A stretch of 64,000 nt of DNA from NCBI RefSeq assembly GCF_017349315.1, contig NZ_JAFMPP010000015.1, positions 1-64,000 on the forward strand, in the 5' to 3' direction. Below the pieces are notes generated by a model, which searched no databases, was not told the DNA's origin, and worked only from the letters and a program-made list of their open reading frames with translations. The stretch comes from Jiella flava. Its GTDB lineage: Bacteria; Pseudomonadota; Alphaproteobacteria; Rhizobiales; Rhizobiaceae. The position numbers were made by a program, and so were the translations under genes. Below, in pieces: positions 33,802 through 42,685 of the stretch (positions are counted from its first letter, which is position 1; every line of letters begins with the position of its first letter).

Positions 33802-34596
33802 ATGTCGATGTCATCCCGCATAGCGCCGCACATTCCCTACCTGCGCCGCTATTCTCGGGCCCTTACCGGTTCGCAGGCCAGTGGCGATGCTTACGTGGCG
33901 GCCGTGCTTGAGGCGCTGATTGCGGATCCGTCGCTGTTCCTTGAGGATCAGTCTCCTCGCATTTCTCTCTACAGGCTGTTCTCGTCTCTCTGGCAGTCGC
34001 TCGACGTCAATGTGCGCGAGGACGTCCAGGCCTCTGCCTGGGAGGAGCGCACAGCGCGCAATCTCAAGGCGATCGCGCCGTTGCCGCGCCAAGCCTTTCT
34101 GCTGGTCGCGGTCGAAGGCTTCACCAGCGAAGAGGCGGCGCTGATCCTTGGCGTCGATCAGACACGATTCTCCGAAATGATCGATCAGGCCGGTGCCGAC
34201 ATCGGCCGGCAGGTTTCGACCAACATCATGATTATCGAGGACGAGCCGCTAATCGCGATGGATATCGAACAGATGGTGGAAAGCCTGGGGCATAACGTCA
34301 CAGGGATCGCCCGCACCCACAAGGAAGCGATCGCGTTGTTCGAAAGTCAGAGCCCGGGTATGGTGCTCGCCGACATCCAGCTTGCCGATGGTAGCTCCGG
34401 TATCGATGCCGTGAACGATATTTTGGCCAAGGTCTCGGTTCCAGTGATCTTCATCACCGCATTTCCGGAGCGGCTGCTCACCGGTGAGCGTCCGGAGCCG
34501 ACCTTCCTGGTGACAAAGCCGTTCAATCCCGACATGGTGAAGGCGTTGATCAGCCAAGCGCTGTTTTTCGAAAGCGAGAGCCGCGCCGCCGCCTAA
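33802..34596 (+). CDS. phyR: General stress response regulator PhyR
   Basis: 264 residues. An N-terminal EcfG-like domain (about 5-130: IPYLRRYSRALTGSQASGDA; LPRQAFLLVAVEGFTSEEAA) is followed by a receiver domain (141-260: NIMIIEDEPLIAMDIEQMVE) with phosphoacceptor D191 in MVLADIQLADGSSG and the switch lysine in LVTKPFNPDM. Phosphorylation opens the sigma-like domain to bind NepR, freeing EcfG. The domain order, sigma-like first and receiver second, is diagnostic. It is divergent from nepR-ecfG and has its own consensus EcfG promoter. A HWE-family kinase gene follows about 300 bases later and is the likely phosphate donor. Confidence 0.97.
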   Translation: MSMSSRIAPHIPYLRRYSRALTGSQASGDAYVAAVLEALIADPSLFLEDQSPRISLYRLFSSLWQSLDVNVREDVQASAWEERTARNLKAIAPLPRQAFLLVAVEGFTSEEAALILGVDQTRFSEMIDQAGADIGRQVSTNIMIIEDEPLIAMDIEQMVESLGHNVTGIARTHKEAIALFESQSPGMVLADIQLADGSSGIDAVNDILAKVSVPVIFITAFPERLLTGERPEPTFLVTKPFNPDMVKALISQALFFESESRAAA

Positions 34597-34890
34597 TCGG
34601 CCGCCTGATCGATCGTGCCGACGCCTGGGCGTTAGCGTGATCCGGGGGGGCGCGGCCGCAGCTTTGCGCGCATCGCCCGCCGCCTTCGAGCGCGGTAACG
34701 TCGCTGCAAGGAACGTCGATTTAAGGTCTTGGCTACGGAACTTCTCCTTTCGCGCGGCATTTCAGTGATGGTCCAGGAGAAGATCGTTTGCGTTGCTGCG
34801 ACGGGCTTTTGGTGGGTGGGGTATCTTGCTCCTCCAAAGCCTGTCGCCATCCGGTGCGCACAGGATTTCGTCGTTGTGAGCGTCATTTAA

Positions 34891-35868
34891 ATGTTGGCAG
34901 AAAAAATCTTGCGAGCGGTTGGAAACACGGAGATGTCTGTGTTTGCGCAAGATTTGGAGTTGCGTTATTCCTGGGTGGCGAACTCGCGCAATTCGTGGCT
35001 CTGCAATGCCGGCGATGGGATGTGCGACGCCGATATCCTGCCGCAGACAGCTGCCGAGCGCGCTTCGGAAATGAAGCGTCAGGTGCTGCTTAAACAGCAG
35101 CCGCTACGCTATGAAATGTCGGTTGCGCAGGGCAGTCAACTGCGCTGGTACGACATCTGCCTCGATGTCGACCGCGACGAGACCGGCGAAGCGTGCGGAA
35201 TCATCGGAACCTCCTTCGACATTACCGACCAAAAGCGTCGCGAAGAGACGCTGAAAACCCTGTTGCGCGAGCTGTCGCACCGCTCGAAGAACCTGCTCGC
35301 GATCATCCAGAGTCTGGCCAGTCAGACCGCCCGGCATTCCTTGACCGTGCCGGAGTTTCTGGTGCGCTTTCGCGGGCGGATCCAATCGCTCTCCTCGTCG
35401 CAAGATATCGTCACCGATGCCGACTGGCGTGGGGCGGACCTGGAAAGCCTGGTGACGACACAGGTCGAGCGCTATGCCCCGGACGGCATGGACCAGATCG
35501 ATTTCCGTCCGATCGGCGTCTATCTCTCTCCAACAGCCTCGCTGCACGTGGGGCTGGCATTGCATGAACTTGCCGTCAATGCCGCATCCTACGGTTCTCT
35601 GTCTGTGCCCGGCGGCAAGGTGGTCATCGATGCGGCCTTTCAACGCGGTGAAAGCGAGAACGTTCTCGTCATCGACTGGCGCGAGATCAATGGCCCGCGG
35701 GTGCGCGCCGAGCGCGACGCCCGCTTCGGTACGTCGACCCTGGAGCGGATCGTGCCCAATGCCGTGGGCGGCGAGGCGCATCTCGAATATCGGCCGGAAG
35801 GCATCCGCTACACACTGACGGTGCCGGAAGCCCAGTATGAGGTTATGCCCCGCCCGGCCGAGGCTTGA
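34891..35868 (+). CDS. PAS-HWE sensor histidine kinase, probable PhyR kinase
   Basis: 325 residues, no membrane helix, hence cytoplasmic. A PAS domain at about 10-115 (EMSVFAQDLELRYSWVANSR, then EACGIIGTSFDITDQKRREE) leads into the dimerisation domain LRELSHRSKNLLAIIQSLAS, where the phosphorylated histidine precedes R-S-K-N. The ATPase domain shows VGLALHELAVNAASYGSLS and the WRE sequence in VIDWREINGPRV, the mark of HWE kinases. HWE/HisKA2 kinases are the usual activators of PhyR, and this gene directly follows phyR on the same strand. The PAS domain could sense redox, light or a ligand; the residues visible do not say which. Confidence 0.93.
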   Translation: MLAEKILRAVGNTEMSVFAQDLELRYSWVANSRNSWLCNAGDGMCDADILPQTAAERASEMKRQVLLKQQPLRYEMSVAQGSQLRWYDICLDVDRDETGEACGIIGTSFDITDQKRREETLKTLLRELSHRSKNLLAIIQSLASQTARHSLTVPEFLVRFRGRIQSLSSSQDIVTDADWRGADLESLVTTQVERYAPDGMDQIDFRPIGVYLSPTASLHVGLALHELAVNAASYGSLSVPGGKVVIDAAFQRGESENVLVIDWREINGPRVRAERDARFGTSTLERIVPNAVGGEAHLEYRPEGIRYTLTVPEAQYEVMPRPAEA

Positions 35869-36131
35869 GGCGGTCTGCATTCGGTCAAGCACGCCGCGTC
35901 TTTGCTGTTCACGATCGGGGCGTTGATCGTTTAGATTGACTTTGCGGTTCGGCGATGTCGCTGCGTAGCTTCGCTTGGCGCGAAGCCCAACGCTCGATTG
36001 ATCTGCCAAGTTTGCGTTTCTTCATCATCGACTTCGGCGCAACCGTTTCACATCAATGTGACGTTAGTGTTTTCTTGTTGTGGGAACCGAAACCCGCCTG
36101 TGCGTATTATCTTCGCAAAGGAGAGGCGGAA

Positions 36132-36422
36132 ATGGAACACGTTGCCGCATTCATGTTGCTGGTCGGCTGCTCCGGCGATATTTCGGTTTGCAAAGAAATT
36201 CCGGTGCCTTCTCCGGCTTATGAGACCGTTGCCGCATGCCAGCAGGACCTGCCGCTGCAGATCCGCCTGAGCAATTCGTCCGACAGCCGGGTTCTTGGGG
36301 CTTGTAAAGCCGTTTCGGAAGATGTTTTCCAGCAATCCGCGTCGCTCGACTGGTCGGTGTCGCGAAATGGTCAGCTGGCGATTACCTTTGAGACGGAACC
36401 AAGTCTCGTCGCCTCGCGTTAA
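36132..36422 (+). CDS. Conserved small hypothetical protein
   Basis: 96 residues, ATG at 36,132 with AGGAG and an 8-base spacing. It begins MEHVAAFMLLVGCSGDISVC, with three further cysteines or paired hydrophobics; a conserved-looking core is KEIPVPSPAYETVAACQQDL. I recall similar short proteins in many Rhizobiales genomes, but no function. The hydrophobic start is short and could be a weak signal sequence. It stands alone between the HWE kinase and a glycine-zipper lipoprotein. Confidence 0.75.
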   Translation: MEHVAAFMLLVGCSGDISVCKEIPVPSPAYETVAACQQDLPLQIRLSNSSDSRVLGACKAVSEDVFQQSASLDWSVSRNGQLAITFETEPSLVASR

Positions 36423-36520
36423 AGTCCGGCCTCGCAATAAAATTGGGCGGGAGGGTGCCTGCAGGTGGTGACGCCGAAGAACTGGGCCCTATAACGTTGG
36501 TGAATGGGGACGTCACGTAA

Positions 36521-36823
36521 ATGAGTGAGACAAGCGACATGATTCGTAAACTTTCCTTTGCAGCGATCGCCGTTGCGACCATGCTGGCCGCCGGTTGCAC
36601 GACCGAAGATCGCTACACGGGCGGTGGCGCCCTCGCCGGCGGCGCTGTCGGCGCCCTGGCAGGCCAGGCGATCGGCCACAACACGGAATCGACTCTTGCC
36701 GGTGCGGCGATCGGTGCGGGCGTCGGCGCAGTTGCCGGCAATGTCATTGGCCGTTCGCAGTCGCGCCCGGGTTACTGCCGTTATTCCGACGGCAACATCT
36801 ATCGCTGCCCCCGCGGCTACTGA
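36521..36823 (+). CDS. Glycine-zipper lipoprotein (YMGG-like/17 kDa antigen type)
   Basis: 100 residues from the first ATG; an in-frame ATG at 36,539 gives the more typical signal MIRKLSFAAIAVATMLAAGC, with lipobox LAAGC. The mature part holds two glycine-zipper hairpins (GGGALAGGAVGALAGQAIGH; GAAIGAGVGAVAGNVIGRSQ), a pattern of outer-membrane-associated lipoproteins such as the 17 kDa antigen family and OmpA-associated anchors. The C-terminus (YCRYSDGNIYRCPRGY) has two cysteines likely to be disulfide-bonded. A strong terminator follows 75 bases later. Confidence 0.88.
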   Translation: MSETSDMIRKLSFAAIAVATMLAAGCTTEDRYTGGGALAGGAVGALAGQAIGHNTESTLAGAAIGAGVGAVAGNVIGRSQSRPGYCRYSDGNIYRCPRGY

Positions 36824-36898
36824 TTGCCGCATCGCTTCAGCTCGCGCCGCGTCAATTGGATGCGCGTGCTTTAGCGAGACGACAAATTCATGATAAAA

Positions 36899-36922
36899 CC
36901 CCGCCCAACGGCGGGGTTTTTT
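36899..36922 (+). terminator. Intrinsic terminator
   Basis: CCCCGCC, loop CAAC, GGCGGGG, then TTTTTT: a perfect 7-bp GC stem with a U-run, 76 bases after the glycine-zipper lipoprotein gene. Confidence 0.93.
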
Positions 36923-37000
36923 GTTGGGGCATTGGTGTCGGCGGGTTTGATGAAGATGCGGTTGGAGAGGACAGGGGCGGCATCGGCGCCGGGTGACGAT

Positions 37001-37312
37001 ATGGCCGCGGCTCCGGCTATCGGACTGCGATCGCAGCGGGCGCGCCGTATCGGGCTGATGTTGCTCATGGTTGGATTCGGCGGGCTGGCGGGCTGCACCA
37101 AGGGACCGCTGCCACCGGTTTTTGGGGCCGTTTTCGGGCTCGAGAATGCCGAAAGCGTGCCATTTCGCTCCGGCAAAGTCGGTGAACCGGGTGTCGAGCC
37201 GGGCGATCGCGTCATCGGGCTTGCGGCCAACGCGCCGGGTCAATGCATCTATCGGCGCGCAGGATCAGGCTACCGCTATCTCGCCGCTTGTCCGGAAGGC
37301 TATGGCGTCTGA
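37001..37312 (+). CDS. Putative small lipoprotein
   Basis: 103 residues from the ATG at 37,001 (GGTGA just upstream). Earlier in-frame starts run through the intrinsic terminator and are unlikely. A basic stretch (RSQRARR) is followed by a hydrophobic helix and lipobox GLAGC (Cys32). The mature part is Gly/Pro-rich (GPLPPVFGAVFGLENAESVP) and ends with CIYRRAGSGYRYLAACPEGY, a two-cysteine tail resembling that of the glycine-zipper lipoprotein just upstream (YCRYSDGNIYRCPRGY). The two genes may be related or functionally paired. It lies tail-to-tail with the HugZ-like gene. Confidence 0.7.
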   Translation: MAAAPAIGLRSQRARRIGLMLLMVGFGGLAGCTKGPLPPVFGAVFGLENAESVPFRSGKVGEPGVEPGDRVIGLAANAPGQCIYRRAGSGYRYLAACPEGYGV

Positions 37313-37322
37313 CCGGGCGCGC

Positions 37323-38132
37323 TCAGCTGCCGTCGGGCTTGGTTCGAAGCAGCGCCACGAAAGCGTCTCGATAACCGACGTCAGCGGGGTCGAGGGCGAA
37401 TTCGATGCGGATCAGCCGGCTGCCACGGGCGACCTCGAAGCCGTGGCGATCGACGGTGGCGATCCGCCAACCCGCGCCGCTTTCGCCCGCCATCGCAGCC
37501 ATCAGATCCACGGCATCGCCGTGGTCGGCATTCATATGGTCGCGCGCGCGAAGCGCCAGCGCCGGCAGATTGGCGTCGACGGTGTCGACGAGGTCGTCCG
37601 GCTGAAGCTCGAAGGCCTTGGCGAAGCCACCATTCAGCGAGGCGCCGGTGGGCGCGAGCGCCAGAAAGCGGAAGTCGGGAAAGTCCACATAGAGTTCCGC
37701 CTTTGGATGGCGGGCGAGAAAACGCGCACGAATCGGGGCGGTGGCGGGATCCTCGCGAGACAGGGGGCTCGCGGCGGCGAAGATCGTCATGCGGGGATGG
37801 GCCAGAGGATCGCCCTTGCCGCTATCGCCGACGAGCACCGAGCAGCGGGGATCTGCGGCGAGCGCCTTGGCATGGAGTGACAGGCCGGAGACCAGGATGA
37901 TCGGCTGCCCGGCAAAATCGGTGGCGACCAGCGCGCGGCTGACGGCCGGCATGCCGTCGAAGGGGCGCAGCACGCCGAGGGCGCCGTCGCGCGCCGTCCG
38001 GATCAGGCGGCGAGCCAGGCGACGGGCATCATCATCGACCGGCTGCAGCAGCGACGGCGGCTTCGGTCCATCGGCCCCGGTGCCGCTTGAGGCGCCGGCT
38101 TGGCCGGCGATATCGCCTGGGTCGTCGATCAT
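37323..38132 (-). CDS. HugZ-like FMN-binding protein (pyridoxamine-5'-phosphate-oxidase fold)
   Basis: 269 residues. The split-barrel domain (about 35-165: DGALGVLRPFDGMPAVSRAL, then SLHAKALAADPRCSVLVGDS, PRMTIFAAASPLSREDP) is followed by a C-terminal DUF2470-like domain (ARDHMNADHGDAVDLMAAMA; GFEVARGSRLIRIEFALDPA). That arrangement is seen in HugZ/HutZ heme-utilisation proteins, where the H-M-N-x-D-H segment contacts heme or iron. No heme transporter genes are adjacent, so a general FMN or heme-handling role is as likely as heme catabolism. It is convergent with the small lipoprotein gene. Confidence 0.85.
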   Translation of the reverse strand: MIDDPGDIAGQAGASSGTGADGPKPPSLLQPVDDDARRLARRLIRTARDGALGVLRPFDGMPAVSRALVATDFAGQPIILVSGLSLHAKALAADPRCSVLVGDSGKGDPLAHPRMTIFAAASPLSREDPATAPIRARFLARHPKAELYVDFPDFRFLALAPTGASLNGGFAKAFELQPDDLVDTVDANLPALALRARDHMNADHGDAVDLMAAMAGESGAGWRIATVDRHGFEVARGSRLIRIEFALDPADVGYRDAFVALLRTKPDGS

Positions 38133-38330
38133 GACCTCATTCCTTTCGCGGGTTGTGCCCTTTCGAGGGGGCCGGCACGCCCCATCGGCCCATCGATCTT
38201 CGCATCATGTCTGCGCCGCAACCCGACGTTGGGCAATTGCGGTTCAAACCTGGCGCAATTTTTTGGACGCCGGCGCGCTCGCACGATATCTCGAACGTCA
38301 TCTCATGATTTTTTTTCGGAGTTTGAAACC

Positions 38331-39479
38331 GTGTCCGACGATTTGAAAGCACGCATCTATGCCATCCTGCGGGCGATGACGCCCCCGGATGGCAAGGCCG
38401 ACATGGTGACGCGCGGTCTGGTTTCCGACATCTTCATCGCAGACGGCAAGGCATTTTTCTCGCTGACGGTTCCGGCCGAGGATGCGCAGCGCTTCGAGCC
38501 GTTCTGCCGCGAGATCGAGACAAAAGTGGCGACCCTTGACGGTGTTTCGAAAGCGATGGTGGCGCTCACCGCGGAGAAGGTGGCGGGAATCCCGGCGCCG
38601 CGCCATTCCGCGCCGCAGTCATCTCACAAAGCGAAAGACCGACCGAGCACCGTCCGTCGTTCCGGCCCGGCGCGCGCGGGCATTCCTGGCATCGAGCGGA
38701 TCGTCGCCGTCGCTTCCGGCAAGGGCGGTGTCGGCAAGTCGACCACGGCGGTCAATTTCGCCCTCGGCCTCGTCGCGGCGGGACTGAAGGTCGGTCTTCT
38801 CGACGCCGACGTCTACGGCCCGTCGATCCCACGGCTCCTTGGTCTCAGGGACAAGCCGCGGGCGGCCGGCGCACGCACCATCCGGCCGCTCGAAGCCTAT
38901 GGCCTCAAGGCGATGTCCATGGGGCTGATGGTCGACGAGGACACGCCGATGATCTGGCGCGGGCCGATGGTGATGTCGGCGCTGACCCAGATGCTGCGCG
39001 AGGTCGAATGGGGCGAACTCGACATGCTTGTCGTCGATATGCCGCCGGGCACCGGCGATGCCCAGCTGACGATGGCGCAGCAGGTGCCGCTTGCCGGTGC
39101 CGTCATCGTCTCGACACCTCAGGATCTGGCTCTCATCGACGCCCGCAAGGGGCTGGCGATGTTTCAGAAGGTGGACGTGCCGGTGCTCGGCATCGTCGAG
39201 AATATGAGCTATTTCGTCGCACCCGACACGGGCAAGCGCTACGATATTTTCGGCCACGGCGGCGCCAAGGCCGAGGCCGCGCGGCTCGGTGTGCCGTTTC
39301 TTGGCGAAGTGCCCATCGAAATGGCGATCCGTGAGAGTTCCGATGCCGGTCGGCCGGTGGTCGCGAGCGATCCGGAGGGGCCGCATGCGGCAGTCTATCG
39401 GGCCATCGCGGACAAAGTGCTGGCCGGTCTCGATGGGGGCGCGGCGGCATCGCGGGCCCCGCGCATCGTTTTTGATTAA
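38331..39479 (+). CDS. apbC: Mrp/ApbC-family iron-sulfur cluster carrier ATPase
   Basis: 382 residues from a GTG at 38,331 with GGAG nine bases upstream; the open frame extends 77 codons further without conservation. The N-terminal MIP18-like domain (about 5-90: SDIFIADGKAFFSLTVPAED) is joined by a charged linker to the ParA/Mrp ATPase: deviant Walker A (IVAVASGKGGVGKSTTAVNF), DVYGPSIPRLLGL, MLVVDMPPGTGDAQLTMAQQ, and GIVENMSYFVAPDTGKRYDI. The usual C-x-x-C of the C-terminal cluster site is not present in that last segment (ENMSYFVAP), an oddity compared with Mrp proteins that show CPHC-type cysteines there. It probably delivers Fe-S clusters or acts on tRNA/apo-enzymes. Confidence 0.9.
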   Translation: MSDDLKARIYAILRAMTPPDGKADMVTRGLVSDIFIADGKAFFSLTVPAEDAQRFEPFCREIETKVATLDGVSKAMVALTAEKVAGIPAPRHSAPQSSHKAKDRPSTVRRSGPARAGIPGIERIVAVASGKGGVGKSTTAVNFALGLVAAGLKVGLLDADVYGPSIPRLLGLRDKPRAAGARTIRPLEAYGLKAMSMGLMVDEDTPMIWRGPMVMSALTQMLREVEWGELDMLVVDMPPGTGDAQLTMAQQVPLAGAVIVSTPQDLALIDARKGLAMFQKVDVPVLGIVENMSYFVAPDTGKRYDIFGHGGAKAEAARLGVPFLGEVPIEMAIRESSDAGRPVVASDPEGPHAAVYRAIADKVLAGLDGGAAASRAPRIVFD

Positions 39480-39577
39480 ATGGTCAAAACCGGCTTGCGT
39501 CGAAGCCTTAAAAGCTGTCGGATGGGCGCAGTGAGCGGACGCCAAGATCTGCCCCATCCTGACAGGAGGCATGCTGT

Positions 39578-41173
39578 ATGAAATCCCTGATCCGGCTGAT
39601 CGCCGCAATGGCCCTGACTTTGGCTTTCGGCTCGGCGGCGTCGGCCAAGACGCTCGTCTATTGTTCGGAAGCATCTCCGGAAGGTTTCGATCCCGCCCTT
39701 TACACGGCCGGCACAACCTTCGATGCCGCATCCCGGACGGTGTATAACCGTCTGGTCGAGTTCAAGCATGGATCGACCGAGATCGAGCCCGGTCTCGCCG
39801 AATCCTGGACCATTTCCGACGACGGCAAGGAATACACCTTCAAACTTCGGCCGAACGTCAAATTCCAGACCACCGACTTCTTCACTCCGACCCGTGATCT
39901 CGATGCTGACGACGTTATCTTCTCCTTTGAGCGCCAGCTCGACGAGAAGAGCCCCTGGAATCAGTATGTCAGCGGCGCCAGCTGGGAATATGCCAGTGGC
40001 ATGGGCTTTCCCAAGCTGATCAAGTCGGTTGAAAAGCTCGATGATCTGACGGTGAAGTTCGTTCTCAACCGTCCGGAGGCGCCGTTCCTGGCCGATCTGG
40101 CGATGGACTTCGCCTCGATCATGTCCAAGGAATACGCCGACAAGCTTCAGGCCGACAGCCAGATGGGCCAACTGAACCAAAAGCCGCTCGGCACCGGGCC
40201 GTTTCAGTTCGTCGCTTATCAGCCGGACGCGGTGATCCGCTACAAGGCCAATCCGACCTATTTCAAGGGCAAGGAGAAGATCGACGACTTGATCTTCGCG
40301 ATCACCACCGATGCCTCGGTGCGGGCGCAGAAGCTCAAGGCCAATGAATGTCAGATCATGCCTTATCCGAACGCGGCCGACGTCAAGTCGCTGCAGAGCG
40401 ATCCGAATCTGAAGGTCGACGAGCAGAACGGCCTGAACGTCGCTTATCTTGCCTACAACACCACCCAGGCGCCGTTCGATAAGCCCGAGGTCCGCAAGGC
40501 CCTCAACATGGCGATCAACAAGCAGGCGATTATCGACGCGGTGTTCCAGGGCGCGGCGACGCCGGCCAAGAACCCGATCCCGCCGACGATGTGGGGCTAT
40601 AACGACGCGGTCAAGGACGATCCCTACGATCCGGAAGCGGCCAAGAAGATGTTGGCCGATGCCGGCGTCAAGGATCTGTCGATGAAGATCTGGGCGATGC
40701 CGGTCAGCCGCCCCTACATGCTCAACGCCCGTCGCGCCGCCGAGTTGATGCAGGCGGATCTGGAGAAGGTCGGCGTCAAGGCGCAGATCGTCTCCTATGA
40801 ATGGGGCGAGTATCTGGAAAAGTCCAAGGCCAAGGACCGCGACGGCGCGGTGATGCTCGGCTGGACCGGCGACAACGGCGATCCGGACAACTTCCTTGAC
40901 ACTCTGCTTGGCTGTGACGCCGTCGGCGGCAACAACCGTGCCCAGTGGTGCGACAAGGAGTTCGACGATCTGGTGAAGAAGGCCAAGGAGGTCTCCGACC
41001 AGGCCGCGCGCGCAAAGCTCTACGAAGAGGCTCAAGTCGTCTTCAAAAAGCAGGCGCCTTGGCTCACCATCGATCACTCGAAGGTGTTCATGCCGATGCA
41101 GAAGTCGGTGAAGGGCTTCCACCTGGATCCGCTCGGCTATCATCGCTTCGACGGCGTCGACATCGAGCAATAA
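39578..41173 (+). CDS. dppA: Dipeptide ABC transporter substrate-binding protein
   Basis: 531 residues. A signal peptide (to about residue 23, cleaved after ASA) is followed by a family-5 solute-binding protein very close to E. coli DppA: KTLVYCSEASPEGFDPALYT, YNRLVEFKHGSTEIEPGLAE, RPEAPFLADLAMDFASIMSK, and KLKANECQIMPYPNAADV. It binds dipeptides in the periplasm (and in some bacteria heme or 5-aminolevulinate) for uptake through DppBCDF. The start has AGGAGG upstream. It is first in a dpp set on the plus strand, but 493 bases of repeat-containing DNA separate it from dppB, so independent regulation or transcript processing is likely. Confidence 0.96.
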   Translation: MKSLIRLIAAMALTLAFGSAASAKTLVYCSEASPEGFDPALYTAGTTFDAASRTVYNRLVEFKHGSTEIEPGLAESWTISDDGKEYTFKLRPNVKFQTTDFFTPTRDLDADDVIFSFERQLDEKSPWNQYVSGASWEYASGMGFPKLIKSVEKLDDLTVKFVLNRPEAPFLADLAMDFASIMSKEYADKLQADSQMGQLNQKPLGTGPFQFVAYQPDAVIRYKANPTYFKGKEKIDDLIFAITTDASVRAQKLKANECQIMPYPNAADVKSLQSDPNLKVDEQNGLNVAYLAYNTTQAPFDKPEVRKALNMAINKQAIIDAVFQGAATPAKNPIPPTMWGYNDAVKDDPYDPEAAKKMLADAGVKDLSMKIWAMPVSRPYMLNARRAAELMQADLEKVGVKAQIVSYEWGEYLEKSKAKDRDGAVMLGWTGDNGDPDNFLDTLLGCDAVGGNNRAQWCDKEFDDLVKKAKEVSDQAARAKLYEEAQVVFKKQAPWLTIDHSKVFMPMQKSVKGFHLDPLGYHRFDGVDIEQ

Positions 41174-41359
41174 GCCGCTGCAAGCCTGCCGGCAGGCGGG
41201 GCGGCCATGATGGCCGCCTCGTTCTCGCGTGAGAGAAATCGGGGCGACCATCGTCGCGCGGGCTGCGGTCCGTCAAACCCGGTGTCGCATGTGCGGCCGT
41301 CTTGAACGGGCCCCGGATCAGCGGGTCGCTTCGCGCCTCCTGATGCGGTCACGGGCTCT

Positions 41360-41470
41360 GATATCTGACGCCATGCGTCCGATGGGACGCACAAAGAACG
41401 CTTTCCATCATGGAAGCGACGCATCGTACTTGGCCGAAAATCGATCCCGATTTTCGGCCGGTGCGTCTGC
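41360..41470. repeat. Palindromic repeat inserted between dppA and dppB
   Basis: ATGCGTCCGATGGGACGCAC, spacer, then GCATCGTACTTGGCCG around the hairpin CCGAAAATCG-ATCC-CGATTTTCGG (41,433-41,456). It is a full copy of the window-wide repeat lying in the 493-base gap inside the dpp gene set; the remainder of the gap (41,174-41,359; 41,471-41,666) contains no supported gene. Confidence 0.85.
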
Positions 41471-41666
41471 GGGAAGAACGAGCATTGACGGGATGCGTTG
41501 ATGGGGCGCGTCGACAGGGCCGGCCAAAACGGGCGTTTTCGGCGAACGTCTGGAGGAGGCGCCTGCTTGGCCTCGGACTGGGTTCGGTGTCGGTGGTGCG
41601 GACATATCAGGCATTCCGCCGTTCCGCCTCGAAGCGCTGTCCCATGTCTTGAAAACGGTCTTTTGT

Positions 41667-42674
41667 ATGGTTCGATTTCTCTTGTCGCGTGTGCTGGTCC
41701 TCATTCCGACCTTTATCGGGGTGTCGATCGTGGCCTTTGCCTTCATCCGGCTTTTGCCGGGGGATCCGGTCCAGATGCTGGCGGGCGAGCGCGTCGTCGA
41801 CCCGCAGCGCCATGCGGCGATCATGCATCAGCTCGGCTTCGACCGGCCGCTGGTCATGCAATACTTGTCCTATCTCTGGAATTTGCTGCATGGCGACTTC
41901 GGGACGTCGATCGTCACCAAGCGCGGCGTGATCACGGAATTCTTCACGCTGTTTCCGGCGACCCTCGAACTGTCCTTGTGCGCTATCGTCATCGCCGTCC
42001 TTCTCGGCGTTCCGGCCGGCGTCTTCGCCGCGGTCAAGCGCGGCTCCTGGTTCGATCAGAGCGTCATGGGCGCGGCGCTGGTGGGCTATTCCATGCCGAT
42101 CTTCTGGTGGGGGCTGCTGCTGATCATCCTGTTTTCCGGCATCCTGCAATGGACGCCGGTTTCGGGACGGATCTCGCTGCTTTACTATTTCCCGCAGGTG
42201 ACGGGCTTCATGCTGATCGACTCGCTTTTGTCCGGCCAGAAGGGCGCCTTCGGCTCGGCGGTTTCCCATCTTATCCTGCCGTCGATCGTGCTCGCGACCA
42301 TTCCCCTGGCGGTGATCGCCCGGCAGACCCGCTCGGCGATGCTTGAGGTGCTCGGCGAAGATTATGTGCGCACCGCCAAGGCCAAGGGCCTCGGGCGTTC
42401 GCGCGTCGTCGGCGTGCATGCGCTGCGCAACGCGCTGATTCCGGTGGTCACCACCATCGGCCTGCAGGTCGGCGTGCTGATGGCCGGGGCGATTTTGACG
42501 GAGACGATCTTTTCCTGGCCGGGGATCGGCAAATGGATGGTCGATAGCGTGTTTCGCCGCGACTACCCGGTGGTGCAGGGCGGCCTGTTGCTGATCGCGA
42601 TGATCATCATGGTGGTCAATCTGGCGGTCGATCTCCTCTACGGGGTGATCAATCCGCGCGTCAGAGCGCGCTAG
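41667..42674 (+). CDS. dppB: Dipeptide ABC transporter permease
   Basis: 335 residues from the ATG at 41,667 (a TTG six codons earlier is less likely). Six membrane helices with the DppB/OppB N-terminus FLLSRVLVLIPTFIGVSIVA and GDPVQMLAGERVVDP. The conserved cytoplasmic EAA loop is EDYVRTAKAKGLGRSRVVGV (DYVRTAKAKGL), and the C-terminal WPGIGKWMVDSVFRRDYPVV is typical. It forms the transmembrane channel with DppC, whose gene follows 11 bases later. Confidence 0.96.
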   Translation: MVRFLLSRVLVLIPTFIGVSIVAFAFIRLLPGDPVQMLAGERVVDPQRHAAIMHQLGFDRPLVMQYLSYLWNLLHGDFGTSIVTKRGVITEFFTLFPATLELSLCAIVIAVLLGVPAGVFAAVKRGSWFDQSVMGAALVGYSMPIFWWGLLLIILFSGILQWTPVSGRISLLYYFPQVTGFMLIDSLLSGQKGAFGSAVSHLILPSIVLATIPLAVIARQTRSAMLEVLGEDYVRTAKAKGLGRSRVVGVHALRNALIPVVTTIGLQVGVLMAGAILTETIFSWPGIGKWMVDSVFRRDYPVVQGGLLLIAMIIMVVNLAVDLLYGVINPRVRAR

Positions 42675-42685
42675 GGGAGGCGGAG

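Noticed and set aside
39476-41251. A 591-codon open frame on the minus strand opposite dppA
   Set aside because: The plus strand encodes a near-textbook DppA with signal peptide and ribosome site; the antisense frame is a GC artefact.
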